From Actinomadura xylanilytica (GTDB lineage: Bacteria > Actinomycetota > Actinomycetes > Streptosporangiales > Streptosporangiaceae), in contig NZ_JASNWE010000004.1 in the NCBI RefSeq assembly GCF_030283145.1, positions 923,704 through 987,703 on the forward strand: DNA of 64,000 nt. The letters run 5' to 3'. The notes under the pieces are model-generated. The model did no database searches, was not told where the DNA came from, and saw nothing but the letters and a program-made list of their open reading frames with translations. Shown piece after piece: positions 27,165 through 35,955 of this stretch (position 1 is its first letter; each line of letters starts with the position of its first letter). The position numbers and the translations under genes are program-made.

Positions 27165-28802
27165 TCACCGGACGGTCTCTCCGGCATCCGCGGGCTCCTC
27201 TCCGCTCGCGTCAGCGGGCGATACAGCCCCGTTCTCGGCCATCTCCGGCATCTCGCCGGCCGCCGCCGAGCCGGCGGCCGGGACGGCCGCCTCGGCCCGG
27301 GTGCGGGTACGGGCGCCGGGGATGATCGCGAGCGCGGCGGCCAGGCAGGCGAACGGGATCGCCGGCGGGATGTAGCGGTAGTCGAAGTCGGCGGTGGCCG
27401 CCGGGATGACCACCAGGGCGGCGCCGAGCGACCAGGGCAGCAGCACCGAGCCGCCCCAGCCCGAGCGGGGCCGGAGCCGGACCAGCACGCCGAGCAGGCC
27501 GGCGCCGAGCAGCACGCCGAGCACCGGGCCGGGCGTGTACCGGCGCCCCTGGTAGTCGCGGATCCACTCGGCGTACGGGGCCACGACGCGGACGCGTCCG
27601 CCGCCGTACCGCTCGGCCAGCAGCGCCTGCTCGTCCGACCACGCCTCCCCCGCCGGGAAGCGGAGGTTCTCCTCGGTCCACGGGGTCGGGTACGGGTCGC
27701 GGCCCGGCTCGAACGCGCGCAGGGTGTCGTGCACGACCACGTTCAGGTAGTCGCCCGGCTGCGCCTTGATCGCCATATCGGCGAACTCGCCCGCCATCGT
27801 GTTGGCCTGGTCGCCGTAGATGCCGCCCGGGATCGTCTTGAACGGCGAGTCGGGACCCCACAGCGCGTCGAAGGCGGGCGCCACCCGCAGATCGGTCCGC
27901 GGCAGCTTCGGGCACATGACTTGGAGCTCCGGCGGCGGCTTGATCTTGGCGCAGTCGGCGAACCCGACGGTCCGCCCGTACAGCCAGACCTTGTCGGCCT
28001 TGCTCAGCGCGAACGCGCCGTGGTGCCGTTCGAACCAGGTCATGTACGCCGCGAACGGCACCGCAAACGTCACCCCCGCCGCGACCAGCGCGGCGAGCGT
28101 GCGCTTCCAGCCGGACCAGCGCAGCAGCATCGCCACCGCGATCACCGCGAGGAACGGCAGCCCGGCCAGCCGGGTCAGCGCGGCGCAGGAGATGATCAGC
28201 CCGGCCAGTGCACCGGTCCACCAGCTCACCCGCCGCCGCCACAACACCACCGTGACGGCCGCGACCAGCAGGAAGGTGAACAGGCTGTCGGCGAGCAGCA
28301 TGTGCTCGGCCTGGACCAGGTTGCCGTCGTACAGCACCGGGACGGACGCGGGGGCGGCGAGCAGGCCGGGCAGCCAGATCCGGCGGCTCCAGGCGGCGCG
28401 GGCGTGCCGCCAGACCAGGGCGTAGACCATGACCCCGGCGGCGGCGCCGAGCCCGGCCTGGACGGCGGCCACGAGGGTGAGGTCGTGGAACGGTTCGAGC
28501 CCCCGGAGGAAGACCGAGTAGCCGCTCGGCCGCCCGATGTGCGGCGAGAAGTCGACCGCCGAGCCCAGGTAGCCGTAGGAGTCGCCGCTCCACAGCGGCA
28601 TCGGGTAGCCGCGCAGCGCGGTGACCCGGACCGCGATCGCGCCCGCCAGCACGACAGCGAAGAGCAGGTGCGCCACGGCGAACCGTCCGGTGCCGAGCAC
28701 CGCCCGGCGGAGGGGTCCGCGGCGGGGCACGGGCTCGCGCGCGGAGGGGACGTCGGTTCGGGGTGACTCCGGGCCGCTCACGGCGGCGGCTATCGGCGGC
28801 AC
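27165..28802 (-). CDS. Polytopic membrane protein, probable GT-C/ArnT-like glycosyltransferase
   Basis: A 545-residue protein with about ten to eleven hydrophobic segments. A first-loop acidic motif, LWSGDSYGYLGSAVDF, near residue 70 fits the catalytic Asp position of GT-C enzymes. A large soluble loop (about residues 270-400) follows mid-protein, and the C-terminal 45 residues are acidic and disordered. The start is GTG at 28802 with a weak ribosome site; GTG at 28781 is an alternative. The 164-base gap to the TarS-like gene is AT-richer around 27000-27150 and likely carries a promoter for that gene. Confidence 0.6.
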   Translation of the reverse strand: MPPIAAAVSGPESPRTDVPSAREPVPRRGPLRRAVLGTGRFAVAHLLFAVVLAGAIAVRVTALRGYPMPLWSGDSYGYLGSAVDFSPHIGRPSGYSVFLRGLEPFHDLTLVAAVQAGLGAAAGVMVYALVWRHARAAWSRRIWLPGLLAAPASVPVLYDGNLVQAEHMLLADSLFTFLLVAAVTVVLWRRRVSWWTGALAGLIISCAALTRLAGLPFLAVIAVAMLLRWSGWKRTLAALVAAGVTFAVPFAAYMTWFERHHGAFALSKADKVWLYGRTVGFADCAKIKPPPELQVMCPKLPRTDLRVAPAFDALWGPDSPFKTIPGGIYGDQANTMAGEFADMAIKAQPGDYLNVVVHDTLRAFEPGRDPYPTPWTEENLRFPAGEAWSDEQALLAERYGGGRVRVVAPYAEWIRDYQGRRYTPGPVLGVLLGAGLLGVLVRLRPRSGWGGSVLLPWSLGAALVVIPAATADFDYRYIPPAIPFACLAAALAIIPGARTRTRAEAAVPAAGSAAAGEMPEMAENGAVSPADASGEEPADAGETVR

Positions 28803-28974
28803 GTCCGTCCCGTCATTCGATCATCGGACGCGTACGGGAGTGGGTACGGGCTCACGGCCGGAAGCCTATCGAGACCGGCGCCGTCCGCGGACCCGCCGGG
28901 CGTCCGGATCCGGCGGCGGGCAGGGCGATCCGGGGCCCCGCCAGGCTCCCCCACCGGGGCCCTGCCGGCGGGTT

Positions 28975-29013
28975 CGCGGGCCCGGTGCGGGCGCGCCGCG
29001 GACCGGGCCCGCG
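28975..29013 (-). terminator. hairpin after the dual glycosyltransferase gene
   Basis: A perfect 12-bp stem, CGCGGGCCCGGT with ACCGGGCCCGCG, closes a 15-base GC-rich loop four bases past the stop at 29017. The rest of the 28803-29016 gap shows no gene. Confidence 0.7.
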
Positions 29014-29016
29014 GAT

Positions 29017-31314
29017 TCAGATGATCTCCGCCGGGCGGGCCGGGGCCGCGGCGAGCAGCCCGGTCCACTGGCGGCAGACCTCCTCCAGCCCGTACGCGGC
29101 GCGGACCTGCTCGCGGGCGAGCCGGCGCTCGTCCTCCCAGCGTCCGCCCGCGACGGTGGAGGCGATCGAGGCGGCCATCGCCGCCGGGTCCGGGTGGATC
29201 CAGCGCGGGTCGTAGATGGTGTCGGCGCCCGGCCAGCCGAGCAGCGCCGGCACCGCGCCGGCGGCCATGCCCTCGGCCGGCGCGAGGTGGAAGCTCTCGT
29301 CGTCGCTGGTGGACAGGACGAAGCCGATCCGCCGCAGCCACGACGCCACGTCGCGGCCGTAGGAGTCGAACACCACCCCGCCCGACAGCAGCGGCGAGCG
29401 GCGGATCCGGCGGAACACCCGCTCGTAGTGCTCGCGCTCGTCGTCGCGCTGCCAGATCCACCAGTACTCCCACGGGAGCTTGGACTTGACGAACAGGGTG
29501 AAGCGCGGGTCGTCGCGGCGCAGCTCCTCCAGCACGTCCAGCGCCAGGTCCAGCCGCTTGCGGGACGGCGCGATGCCGATCATGCCGAGGTGGTGCCGGG
29601 CCCCGGCGAGCTTGGGCCGGTCGAGCTGGTCGTCGTCCACCCAGTTGGGCACCACGGTGACCTTGCCGGCCGGCCAGCCGGTGATGTCCCGGGTGAGGCC
29701 CGCGTAGTGCGGGCTGACGCAGACGACCTGGTCGACGGCGTCGATGTCGAGGTGCTTCGGCCAGCCCGCGTACAGCTCGAAGCGGTGCAGCCGGACGACG
29801 AGGCGCTGCCCGGGGCGCTTGTTGCGGGCGTACCAGAGCGCGTTCGGACCGCACCACTCGCAGACGACCACGTCGGCCCAGTCGGCCAGCTCGCGGCTGC
29901 GGTCCGGGTCGTGCACCTTGAGCGCCGCCCAGTGGTCGACGCGCACCTCCATGTCGGGCCGGGACCGCAGGTAGTCGAGCAGCCGGGTGAAGAACTTCAG
30001 GTCGTGCCCGGCCACCCCGATCCGCAGCAGGCGCCGCTCGGCGACCGCGAGCGGCGCGAGCGGCGGTTCGGCGGGCGGCGCGGTCGAGAGCACCTCCGGG
30101 GCCGTCGCGGCGGCCCGCGCGCGGGCGGCGTAGCGGGCGGTGGCGTCCAGGACGGCGTCCGACGGCTCGGGGAACGCCTGGGCGAGGTGGCGGGTGAGGC
30201 GCCCGGCGGCGGCGTCCAGGGTGAAGTCCGCCGCGGCGGTGCGGCACCGGCCGGCCGCGAGGGTGTACACGTCGGGGTTCTTGCCGATGAGGGTCAGCGC
30301 GTCCACCACGTCGGACTCGGACGCCGCGAACAGCGGGTAGTCGGCGCCGAGCAGCCGCTCGTGCATCGGCGTCCGGTTGAGCACCACCGGCACGCCGAGC
30401 GTCCCGCACTCCAGGACCTTGGTGGACAGCTCCAGGCTGGCGTCCATCTCCGGGTGCCGCCAGGACAGCCCGACGTCGCCCGCCGCGGTCAGCCGCATCG
30501 CCCCGGCGCGCGGATGCCCGCCGTGCCAGACCACGCCCTGCCCGGTCTCCAGCGCGGTGCGCATCCGGGCCGCGAACGCCGGGTCGGCCGGGTCGTCGTG
30601 GATCTTGTCACCGACCATGTGCAGCTCGGCGTCCACGCCGCGCATCCCGAGCAGGCGGGGCAGCGAGGTCATCTCGTAGGTGTTCCAGCGCGGCGCGAAC
30701 TTGCCGGTGTAGACCAGCCGCAGCGCCCGCCCGTCCGGCGGGCCGTCGGGGCGCGGTTCGAGACCGTCCGGCAGCACCACCACGGGCGGGAACAGCACGC
30801 TCTTGCCCGCCGTCGCCGGGACCGCGCTCTCCAGGAAGCCGCGCAGCTCCTCGGTCTGGCACAGCAGCAGCCGGGACGCGTCGGCGATGCGCCGCAGCTC
30901 GCCCTTGGCCGCGCCCTCGAACGCGCCCGCCGCCTGCGGGACGTCGGTCAGGTACGTCCAGAGGCGCCCGGCGAGCGGGGACGCGGCCAGCTTCGCGGCG
31001 AGCCGCCGCCCCCGGACGACGACCAGGTCGAAGGGGTCGTCGCCGTCGACCCGCGCGAGGATCTGCGCGGCCGTCCGCGGGGCCATCGCCTGAGCGGCGT
31101 CGACCAGCCTCTCGGCGTGCGGGCTGCGGACGGTGACCCCGGGCAGGGCTCGCAGCGGATCGACCAGCCGGCCGGTACGGACCGGGGCCTTGAGGACCAG
31201 GGTCACCGCGCAGCCGGCGCGGGCCAGCGCCTGCACCATGCCCTGGACCCAGATCGCCGAGCCGTCGATCAGATTCATGTCGACGTCGCCGTAGACGAGG
31301 GCGCGTGGTCGCAC
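29017..31314 (-). CDS. Tandem GT-B glycosyltransferase (two GT4-like domains in one chain)
   Basis: A 765-residue protein with two complete-looking GT-B units. Unit one (about 1-380) ends with SLELSTKVLECGTLGVPVVL, a donor-site motif with the EX7E spacing. A linker of about 45 Ala/Pro-rich residues follows. Unit two (about 425-765) begins LLRIGVAGHDLKFFTRLLDY and has SDDESFHLAPAEGMAAGAVP as its EX7E. Two linked activities could add consecutive sugars to one acceptor. The GTG at 31314 is preferred because GGAAGG precedes it by eight bases and the upstream gene ends at 31329. It is the last gene of a leftward operon with the coiled-coil gene and wecB. Confidence 0.82.
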   Translation of the reverse strand: MRPRALVYGDVDMNLIDGSAIWVQGMVQALARAGCAVTLVLKAPVRTGRLVDPLRALPGVTVRSPHAERLVDAAQAMAPRTAAQILARVDGDDPFDLVVVRGRRLAAKLAASPLAGRLWTYLTDVPQAAGAFEGAAKGELRRIADASRLLLCQTEELRGFLESAVPATAGKSVLFPPVVVLPDGLEPRPDGPPDGRALRLVYTGKFAPRWNTYEMTSLPRLLGMRGVDAELHMVGDKIHDDPADPAFAARMRTALETGQGVVWHGGHPRAGAMRLTAAGDVGLSWRHPEMDASLELSTKVLECGTLGVPVVLNRTPMHERLLGADYPLFAASESDVVDALTLIGKNPDVYTLAAGRCRTAAADFTLDAAAGRLTRHLAQAFPEPSDAVLDATARYAARARAAATAPEVLSTAPPAEPPLAPLAVAERRLLRIGVAGHDLKFFTRLLDYLRSRPDMEVRVDHWAALKVHDPDRSRELADWADVVVCEWCGPNALWYARNKRPGQRLVVRLHRFELYAGWPKHLDIDAVDQVVCVSPHYAGLTRDITGWPAGKVTVVPNWVDDDQLDRPKLAGARHHLGMIGIAPSRKRLDLALDVLEELRRDDPRFTLFVKSKLPWEYWWIWQRDDEREHYERVFRRIRRSPLLSGGVVFDSYGRDVASWLRRIGFVLSTSDDESFHLAPAEGMAAGAVPALLGWPGADTIYDPRWIHPDPAAMAASIASTVAGGRWEDERRLAREQVRAAYGLEEVCRQWTGLLAAAPARPAEII

Positions 31315-31328
31315 AGGATGTCCTTCCG

Positions 31329-32012
31329 TCAACGGGTCTGGACGAGGTGGGTGAGGTGGGCGGGGGTGGTCGCGGTCGCGTCCCATTCCAGGACGGCCAG
31401 GGTCGGCGGCGGCGCCTCGCCCCACAGCACCAGCGGCAGGCCGCGGTCGCGGGCCAGCTCGCGCACGTTGTGCAGGGCGCGGTCGCGGTCGTACATGCCG
31501 GGAGTGCCGAGGTAGGCCCACGGGCCGCCGGGCTCGCCCGCCGCCGCGTCGACGACGAGCGCGTCGACGTCGGCGGTGCCGAGCGCGGTCGCCGCGTCGT
31601 GCGGGTAGAGCGCGACCACCCTGGCGTGCCCGCCGAGCGCGGCGGCGGTGCCGCGGGCGAGCACCCCGGCGATGACCAGGCCCTCGTAGGGGGCGGCGAC
31701 CAGGAGCCGGTCCTCGGGCCGGTCGACGGGGTCGAGCCGGATCCGCTCGCCGTCGCCGCCGCCGCTGGACGCGGCCGTCGGGACGTGCCGCTTGCGCCAC
31801 AGCCGGTACAGCTCGCGCGGGAGCCGCACGCCGCGCCGGCGCGGGCTGCGGGCGGCGCCGGCGACGAGCCGGCCGAACTGGAGCGTGGTCGAGGTCTCCA
31901 GGGCGTCGAGCCGGCGTTCCAGCTCCTCCACCCGGGACTCGCGCTCGCGCAGCGCGGCGCGGAGCCGCGCCGCCTGCCGGCCGGCCTTGGCCGTCGAAGA
32001 TCTATCGTTCAC
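31329..32012 (-). CDS. Coiled-coil protein of unknown function
   Basis: A 227-residue protein. Residues 10-45 form a heptad-rich helix (RERESRVEELERRLDALETS). The remainder is an alpha/beta domain with LLVAAPYEGLVIAGVLARG and a C-terminal DRGLPLVLWGEAPPPTLAVL, which could be a degenerate Rossmann-like or glycosyltransferase-accessory fold. No catalytic motif was recognised. Its GTG start at 32012 overlaps the wecB stop by 11 bases and its stop lies 14 bases before the dual glycosyltransferase. A scaffold or partner role is inferred from this coupling only. Confidence 0.6.
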   Translation of the reverse strand: MNDRSSTAKAGRQAARLRAALRERESRVEELERRLDALETSTTLQFGRLVAGAARSPRRRGVRLPRELYRLWRKRHVPTAASSGGGDGERIRLDPVDRPEDRLLVAAPYEGLVIAGVLARGTAAALGGHARVVALYPHDAATALGTADVDALVVDAAAGEPGGPWAYLGTPGMYDRDRALHNVRELARDRGLPLVLWGEAPPPTLAVLEWDATATTPAHLTHLVQTR

Positions 32013-33084
32013 CGAGGAACTCCATGATCACTTCTGCGATCCGCGGGCCGGCCTGGCCGTCCCACAGTGGCGGGCGGAGGTCCGCGCCGGGCGGCGGGGA
32101 CTTCAGTGCCTTGCGGGCCTCCGGGACGAGCTCCTCGAAGGCGACCAGGCGGTTGGTGCCGTGCGTGATGGTGATGGGCCGCTCGGTGTTGGGCCGGACG
32201 GTCAGGCACGGCACCCCGAGGACGGTGGTCTCCTCCTGGAGGCCGCCGGAGTCGGTGACGACGGCCGCGGCGCCCCGGACGGCCGCGATGAAGTCGATGT
32301 AGCCGAGCGGGTCCAGCACGTGCACCCGCGGGTGGTCGTCCAGCCCGGCGGCGAGCAGGGTGGCGCGCCCGCGCGGGTGCACCGGGATGACCACGTCGGC
32401 GAGGTCGGCGACGCCGTGCAGGTGCCCGACGAGCGCGGCGGCCGTGTCCGGCGCGTCGACGTTCGCGGGCCGGTGCAGGGTGGCCAGCACGTACCGCTCG
32501 GGCAGCCCGTGCGCCGCGCGGACCGCGCCGGTGTCGAAGGACCCCAGGTTGCGCAGCAGCGTGTCGATCATCGGGTTGCCGACCAGGTGCGCCCGCGCCA
32601 CCGGGACGCCCTCGTTCGCCAGATGGCCGACCGCCTCGGGGCTGGTGACCAGGCACAGGTCGGAGAGCTGGTCGGTGAGCCGCCGGTTGACCTCCTCGGG
32701 CATGGTCATGTCGAAGCTGCGCAGCCCGGCCTCCACATGGGCGACCGGGATGCGCATCTTGGCCGCGACCAGGGCGGCGGCGATCGTCGAGTTCACGTCG
32801 CCGTACACGATGACGAGCTCGGGTGAACGGCTCGTGAACTCGGCCTCCAGCCCGGTGAGCAGCGCGGCCGTCTGCGCGGCGTGGCTGCCCGAACCGACGC
32901 CGAGGTTGACGTCGGGCTCGGGCAGCCCCAGCTCGGTGAAGAAGATCTCCGACATCCGCTCGTCGTAGTGCTGGCCGGTGTGGATGACGGCCTGCTCGGC
33001 CCCTCGGGCCGCCAGCGCGTCGAGGACCGGCGCGGCCTTGACGAAGTTCGGCCGCGCCCCCAGAACATGCACGATGGGCGCCAC
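32002..33084 (-). CDS. wecB: UDP-N-acetylglucosamine 2-epimerase (non-hydrolysing)
   Basis: It interconverts UDP-GlcNAc and UDP-ManNAc in the cytoplasm. The 360-residue product has the family landmarks GARPNFVKAAP near the N-terminus, HTGQHYDERMSEIFF, YGDVNSTIAAALVAAK, HVEAGLRSFD with PEEVNRR, and VTDSGGLQEE. I chose GTG at 33084 because GAAGGG lies eight bases upstream; the ATG at 33105 adds seven residues but has no ribosome site. UDP-ManNAc is the precursor for linkage units of wall teichoic acid and, through the divergent wecC product, for ManNAcA polymers. Confidence 0.94.
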   Translation of the reverse strand: MAPIVHVLGARPNFVKAAPVLDALAARGAEQAVIHTGQHYDERMSEIFFTELGLPEPDVNLGVGSGSHAAQTAALLTGLEAEFTSRSPELVIVYGDVNSTIAAALVAAKMRIPVAHVEAGLRSFDMTMPEEVNRRLTDQLSDLCLVTSPEAVGHLANEGVPVARAHLVGNPMIDTLLRNLGSFDTGAVRAAHGLPERYVLATLHRPANVDAPDTAAALVGHLHGVADLADVVIPVHPRGRATLLAAGLDDHPRVHVLDPLGYIDFIAAVRGAAAVVTDSGGLQEETTVLGVPCLTVRPNTERPITITHGTNRLVAFEELVPEARKALKSPPPGADLRPPLWDGQAGPRIAEVIMEFLGER

Positions 33085-33129
33085 GTGTTTTTCCCTTCTG
33101 TTCATCGGGGTCGCCTAGGCTTGCCCGCC

Positions 33130-34569
33130 GTGCTGAAAAGATGCGTCTACCTGCCCGGACTCGCCTGGAGACAGCTCCGCGACGACCCGTCCCGGGCTCC
33201 CCGGCTGGCCGTCCGGCTGCTGGCCCGCGCCGCACCCGGACGCGCGGGCGCGCGTCTCGGGCGCTCGCGGCTGGCGGTGCCGAGGCCCCGCGCCGAAGCC
33301 CGTGAGACCCGCGACCTGCGCGCCCTCCTCACCCATACCCATCCGTCCCGGCCCGCTCCCCCCGCTCCTTCCGGCACCGGAGTGCTCCAGTTCGTGACGA
33401 ACGCGCTGCCAGTGACCAACGCGGGCTACACCATCCGGACGCATCGGATCGCACTCGCGCAGCGGGAACTCGGGTTCGACACCCAGGTGGTGACCCGTCT
33501 CGGCTACCCGCTCAGCCAGGGCGTCGGCGACGAGCGGCCCCGGGTGGAGGTGGACGGCGTCCCTTACCACCGGCTGCTTCCGTGGTTCCCGGCGAAGGAT
33601 CCGGTGCGGGCGGTCGAGCGCGGCGCCGACCTGGCCGGGCGCCTCATCGAGGAGCTGCGGCCCTCGGTGCTGCACGCGGTCAGCAACCACCTGAACGCGG
33701 CGGTCGCGCTGGAGGCGGGACGCCGGCACGGCCTGCCGGTCGTGTACGAGGTGCGGGGATTCTTGGAGGATTCCTGGCTGTCGCGTGACCCGTCCCATTC
33801 GGAGGGCGACCCGTTCTACCGGCTCACCCGCGAGCTGGAGACGCGGCGGATGGCCGAGGCCGACGCGGTGGTCACCCTCGGCGAGGCGATGCGCGCCGAG
33901 ATCGTCTCGCGCGGCATCGACGGCGCCAAGGTCTTCACCGTCCCGAACGGGGTCGACGAGACGTTCCTGGAGCCGCTGCCGGACGCGGCCGGGCTGCGCG
34001 CCCGCCTCGGCATCGCCGCCGACGCGCCGGTGGTCGGTTTGACCTCCTCGTTCTATGGATACGAGGGAATAGACACATTGATCGACGCCGCCGCGCTGCT
34101 CCGTGAGCGCGGCACGCCGGTCACGCTGCTGCTGGTCGGCGACGGGCCCGAGCGCGGGGCCCTGGAACGTCGGGCCGCCGCGCACGGCGTGCACGCCGTG
34201 TTCACCGGCCGGGTGCCGATGGGGTCGGTTCGTCATTACCACGCGGTCCTCGATATGTTCGCGGTCCCGAGGCGTTCGGACCGGGTCTGCCAATTGGTCA
34301 CCCCACTCAAACCGATCGAGGCGATGGCCGGGGGAATCCCAGTAATAGCAAGTGATGTCAAAGCTCTGCGGGAAATACTGGAACCGGACGTAACCGGAAC
34401 GTTAACAGTTCCCGAAGACCCGGAATCTTGGGCGATTTGTCTGGCCGAAATCATTTACAGTCCAGATCAGCGCCGAAAAATCGGACAGGCGGCCCGGGAA
34501 TGGGTCAGGACGGAACGCACCTGGCGTGCCGTCGCGGCCCGCTACCGGAGGGCGTACGCCATGAGGTGA
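33130..34569 (+). CDS. Glycosyltransferase family 4 with a TTA codon
   Basis: A 479-residue GT-B enzyme. An N-terminal basic extension of about 80 residues precedes the GT4 fold (NAGYTIRTHRIALAQRELGF). The donor half contains VVGLTSSFYGYEGIDTLIDA and CQLVTPLKPIEAMAGGIPVI, the form seen in GTs that replace the first Glu of EX7E. The start is GTG at 33130, only 45 bases from the wecB start on the other strand. From about 34240 to 34500 codon use turns markedly AT-rich. Leu codon 425 (34402-34404) is TTA, rare in such genomes and often linked to bldA control. It precedes wecC by 20 bases. Confidence 0.84.
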   Translation: MLKRCVYLPGLAWRQLRDDPSRAPRLAVRLLARAAPGRAGARLGRSRLAVPRPRAEARETRDLRALLTHTHPSRPAPPAPSGTGVLQFVTNALPVTNAGYTIRTHRIALAQRELGFDTQVVTRLGYPLSQGVGDERPRVEVDGVPYHRLLPWFPAKDPVRAVERGADLAGRLIEELRPSVLHAVSNHLNAAVALEAGRRHGLPVVYEVRGFLEDSWLSRDPSHSEGDPFYRLTRELETRRMAEADAVVTLGEAMRAEIVSRGIDGAKVFTVPNGVDETFLEPLPDAAGLRARLGIAADAPVVGLTSSFYGYEGIDTLIDAAALLRERGTPVTLLLVGDGPERGALERRAAAHGVHAVFTGRVPMGSVRHYHAVLDMFAVPRRSDRVCQLVTPLKPIEAMAGGIPVIASDVKALREILEPDVTGTLTVPEDPESWAICLAEIIYSPDQRRKIGQAAREWVRTERTWRAVAARYRRAYAMR

Positions 34570-34589
34570 ACTCGCGAGGGGAGCGGGGC

Positions 34590-35858
34590 GTGGATCTGGA
34601 TCTTGTGGTCATCGGACTCGGCTACGTCGGGCTGCCGCTGGTGCGGGAGGCGGCCGGGGCGGGGCTGCGGGTCGGCGGGCTCGACCGCGACCCGCGGGTC
34701 GTCGCCGGACTGGCGGCCGGGCGCTCGCACATCGGCGACGTCTCGGCCGGCGAGGCCGCGGCCCTGCTGGAGGCCGGCTTCCTCCCGAGCGCGGGCGAGG
34801 AGGTGCTGGACGGCGCCCGCACCGTGGTCATCTGCGTGCCGACGCCGCTGTCGGCCGAGGGCGGCCCGGACCTGACCGCCGTCCGCGGCGCCGCCGAGAC
34901 GGTCGCCCGACACCTGGCGCCCGGCACGCTGGTGGTCCTGGAGTCGACCACCTACCCGGGCACCACCGACGAGGTCGTCCGGCCCATCCTGGAGACCTCC
35001 GGGCTGACCGCCGGCGAGGACTTCCACCTGGCCTTCTCGCCGGAGCGGATCGACCCGGGCAACCCCGTCTACGGGGTGCGCAACACCCCGAAGATCGTCG
35101 GCGGGCTGACCCCGGCGTGCGCGACGGCCGCGGCGGCCTTCTACGGCAAGTTCGTCGAGCAGGTCGTCCAGGCCCGCGGCACCCGCGAGGCCGAGATGGC
35201 CAAGCTCCTGGAGAACACCTACCGGCATGTCAACATCGCGCTGGTCAACGAGATGGCGGTGTTCTGCAACGAACTCGGCATCGACCTGTGGGACGCGATC
35301 GACTGCGCCGCGACCAAGCCGTTCGGCTTCCAGGCGTTCCGGCCGGGCCCGGGGGTCGGCGGGCACTGCATCCCGATCGACCCCAACTACCTGTCGTACA
35401 AGGTGCGCTCGCTCGGCTACCCGTTCCGGTTCGTCGAGCTGGCCCAGGAGATCAACGACCGGATGCCCCGGTACGTGGTGGAACGCGCCCAGCAACTGCT
35501 CAACCGCGAGGGCCGCGCCCTCAAGGACGCCAAGGTGCTGCTGCTCGGGGTGACCTACAAGGCCGACATCGCCGACCAGCGCGAGTCGCCGGCCCGGCCG
35601 GTGGCGCGCCGACTCGTCCGGCTGGGCGCCGACCTGGCCTTCCACGACCCGTTCGTGGACGCGTGGCGGGTCGAGGACACCGAGGTGCGCAACGCCGGGG
35701 ACGACCTGGTGGCGGCGCTGAAGGAGGCCGACCTGGCGATCGTGCTGGCCGGCCACGCCGAGTACGACGCCGACACGCTCGCGCGGCACGCCCGGCTGCT
35801 GTTCGACACCCGGGGACGCACCCGCGACGTCCAGCGTCCCACGGTGGAGTTGCTATGA
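34590..35858 (+). CDS. wecC: UDP-N-acetyl-D-mannosamine dehydrogenase-type nucleotide-sugar dehydrogenase
   Basis: An NAD-dependent four-electron oxidase of a UDP-hexosamine, 422 residues. The N-terminal Rossmann motif is VVIGLGYVGLPLVREAAGAG. The middle domain has AEMAKLLENTYRHVNIALVN. The catalytic Cys lies in PGPGVGGHCIPIDPNY. The C-terminal domain has LLGVTYKADIADQRESPA. Adjacent wecB makes UDP-ManNAc the likely substrate, giving UDP-ManNAcA; UDP-GlcNAc or UDP-GalNAc oxidation is possible. The GTG at 34590 follows GAGGGGAGC; another in-frame GTG at 34566 is weaker. Confidence 0.9.
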   Translation: MDLDLVVIGLGYVGLPLVREAAGAGLRVGGLDRDPRVVAGLAAGRSHIGDVSAGEAAALLEAGFLPSAGEEVLDGARTVVICVPTPLSAEGGPDLTAVRGAAETVARHLAPGTLVVLESTTYPGTTDEVVRPILETSGLTAGEDFHLAFSPERIDPGNPVYGVRNTPKIVGGLTPACATAAAAFYGKFVEQVVQARGTREAEMAKLLENTYRHVNIALVNEMAVFCNELGIDLWDAIDCAATKPFGFQAFRPGPGVGGHCIPIDPNYLSYKVRSLGYPFRFVELAQEINDRMPRYVVERAQQLLNREGRALKDAKVLLLGVTYKADIADQRESPARPVARRLVRLGADLAFHDPFVDAWRVEDTEVRNAGDDLVAALKEADLAIVLAGHAEYDADTLARHARLLFDTRGRTRDVQRPTVELL

Positions 35859-35955
35859 GGTCCGTCCGCCGGACACTCGCCATTCATCGGCAATTTTCCT
35901 GGGCCGCCGAGAATCGGTTGTGGACGACTATCGACACACTCTCGGAGTGAGTGGA

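Noticed and set aside
27150..31515. Long rightward open frames across the GT-C and dual glycosyltransferase genes
   Set aside because: Arg/Gly/Asp/Val-rich shadow translations with no motifs; the leftward frames carry membrane segments and GT signatures.
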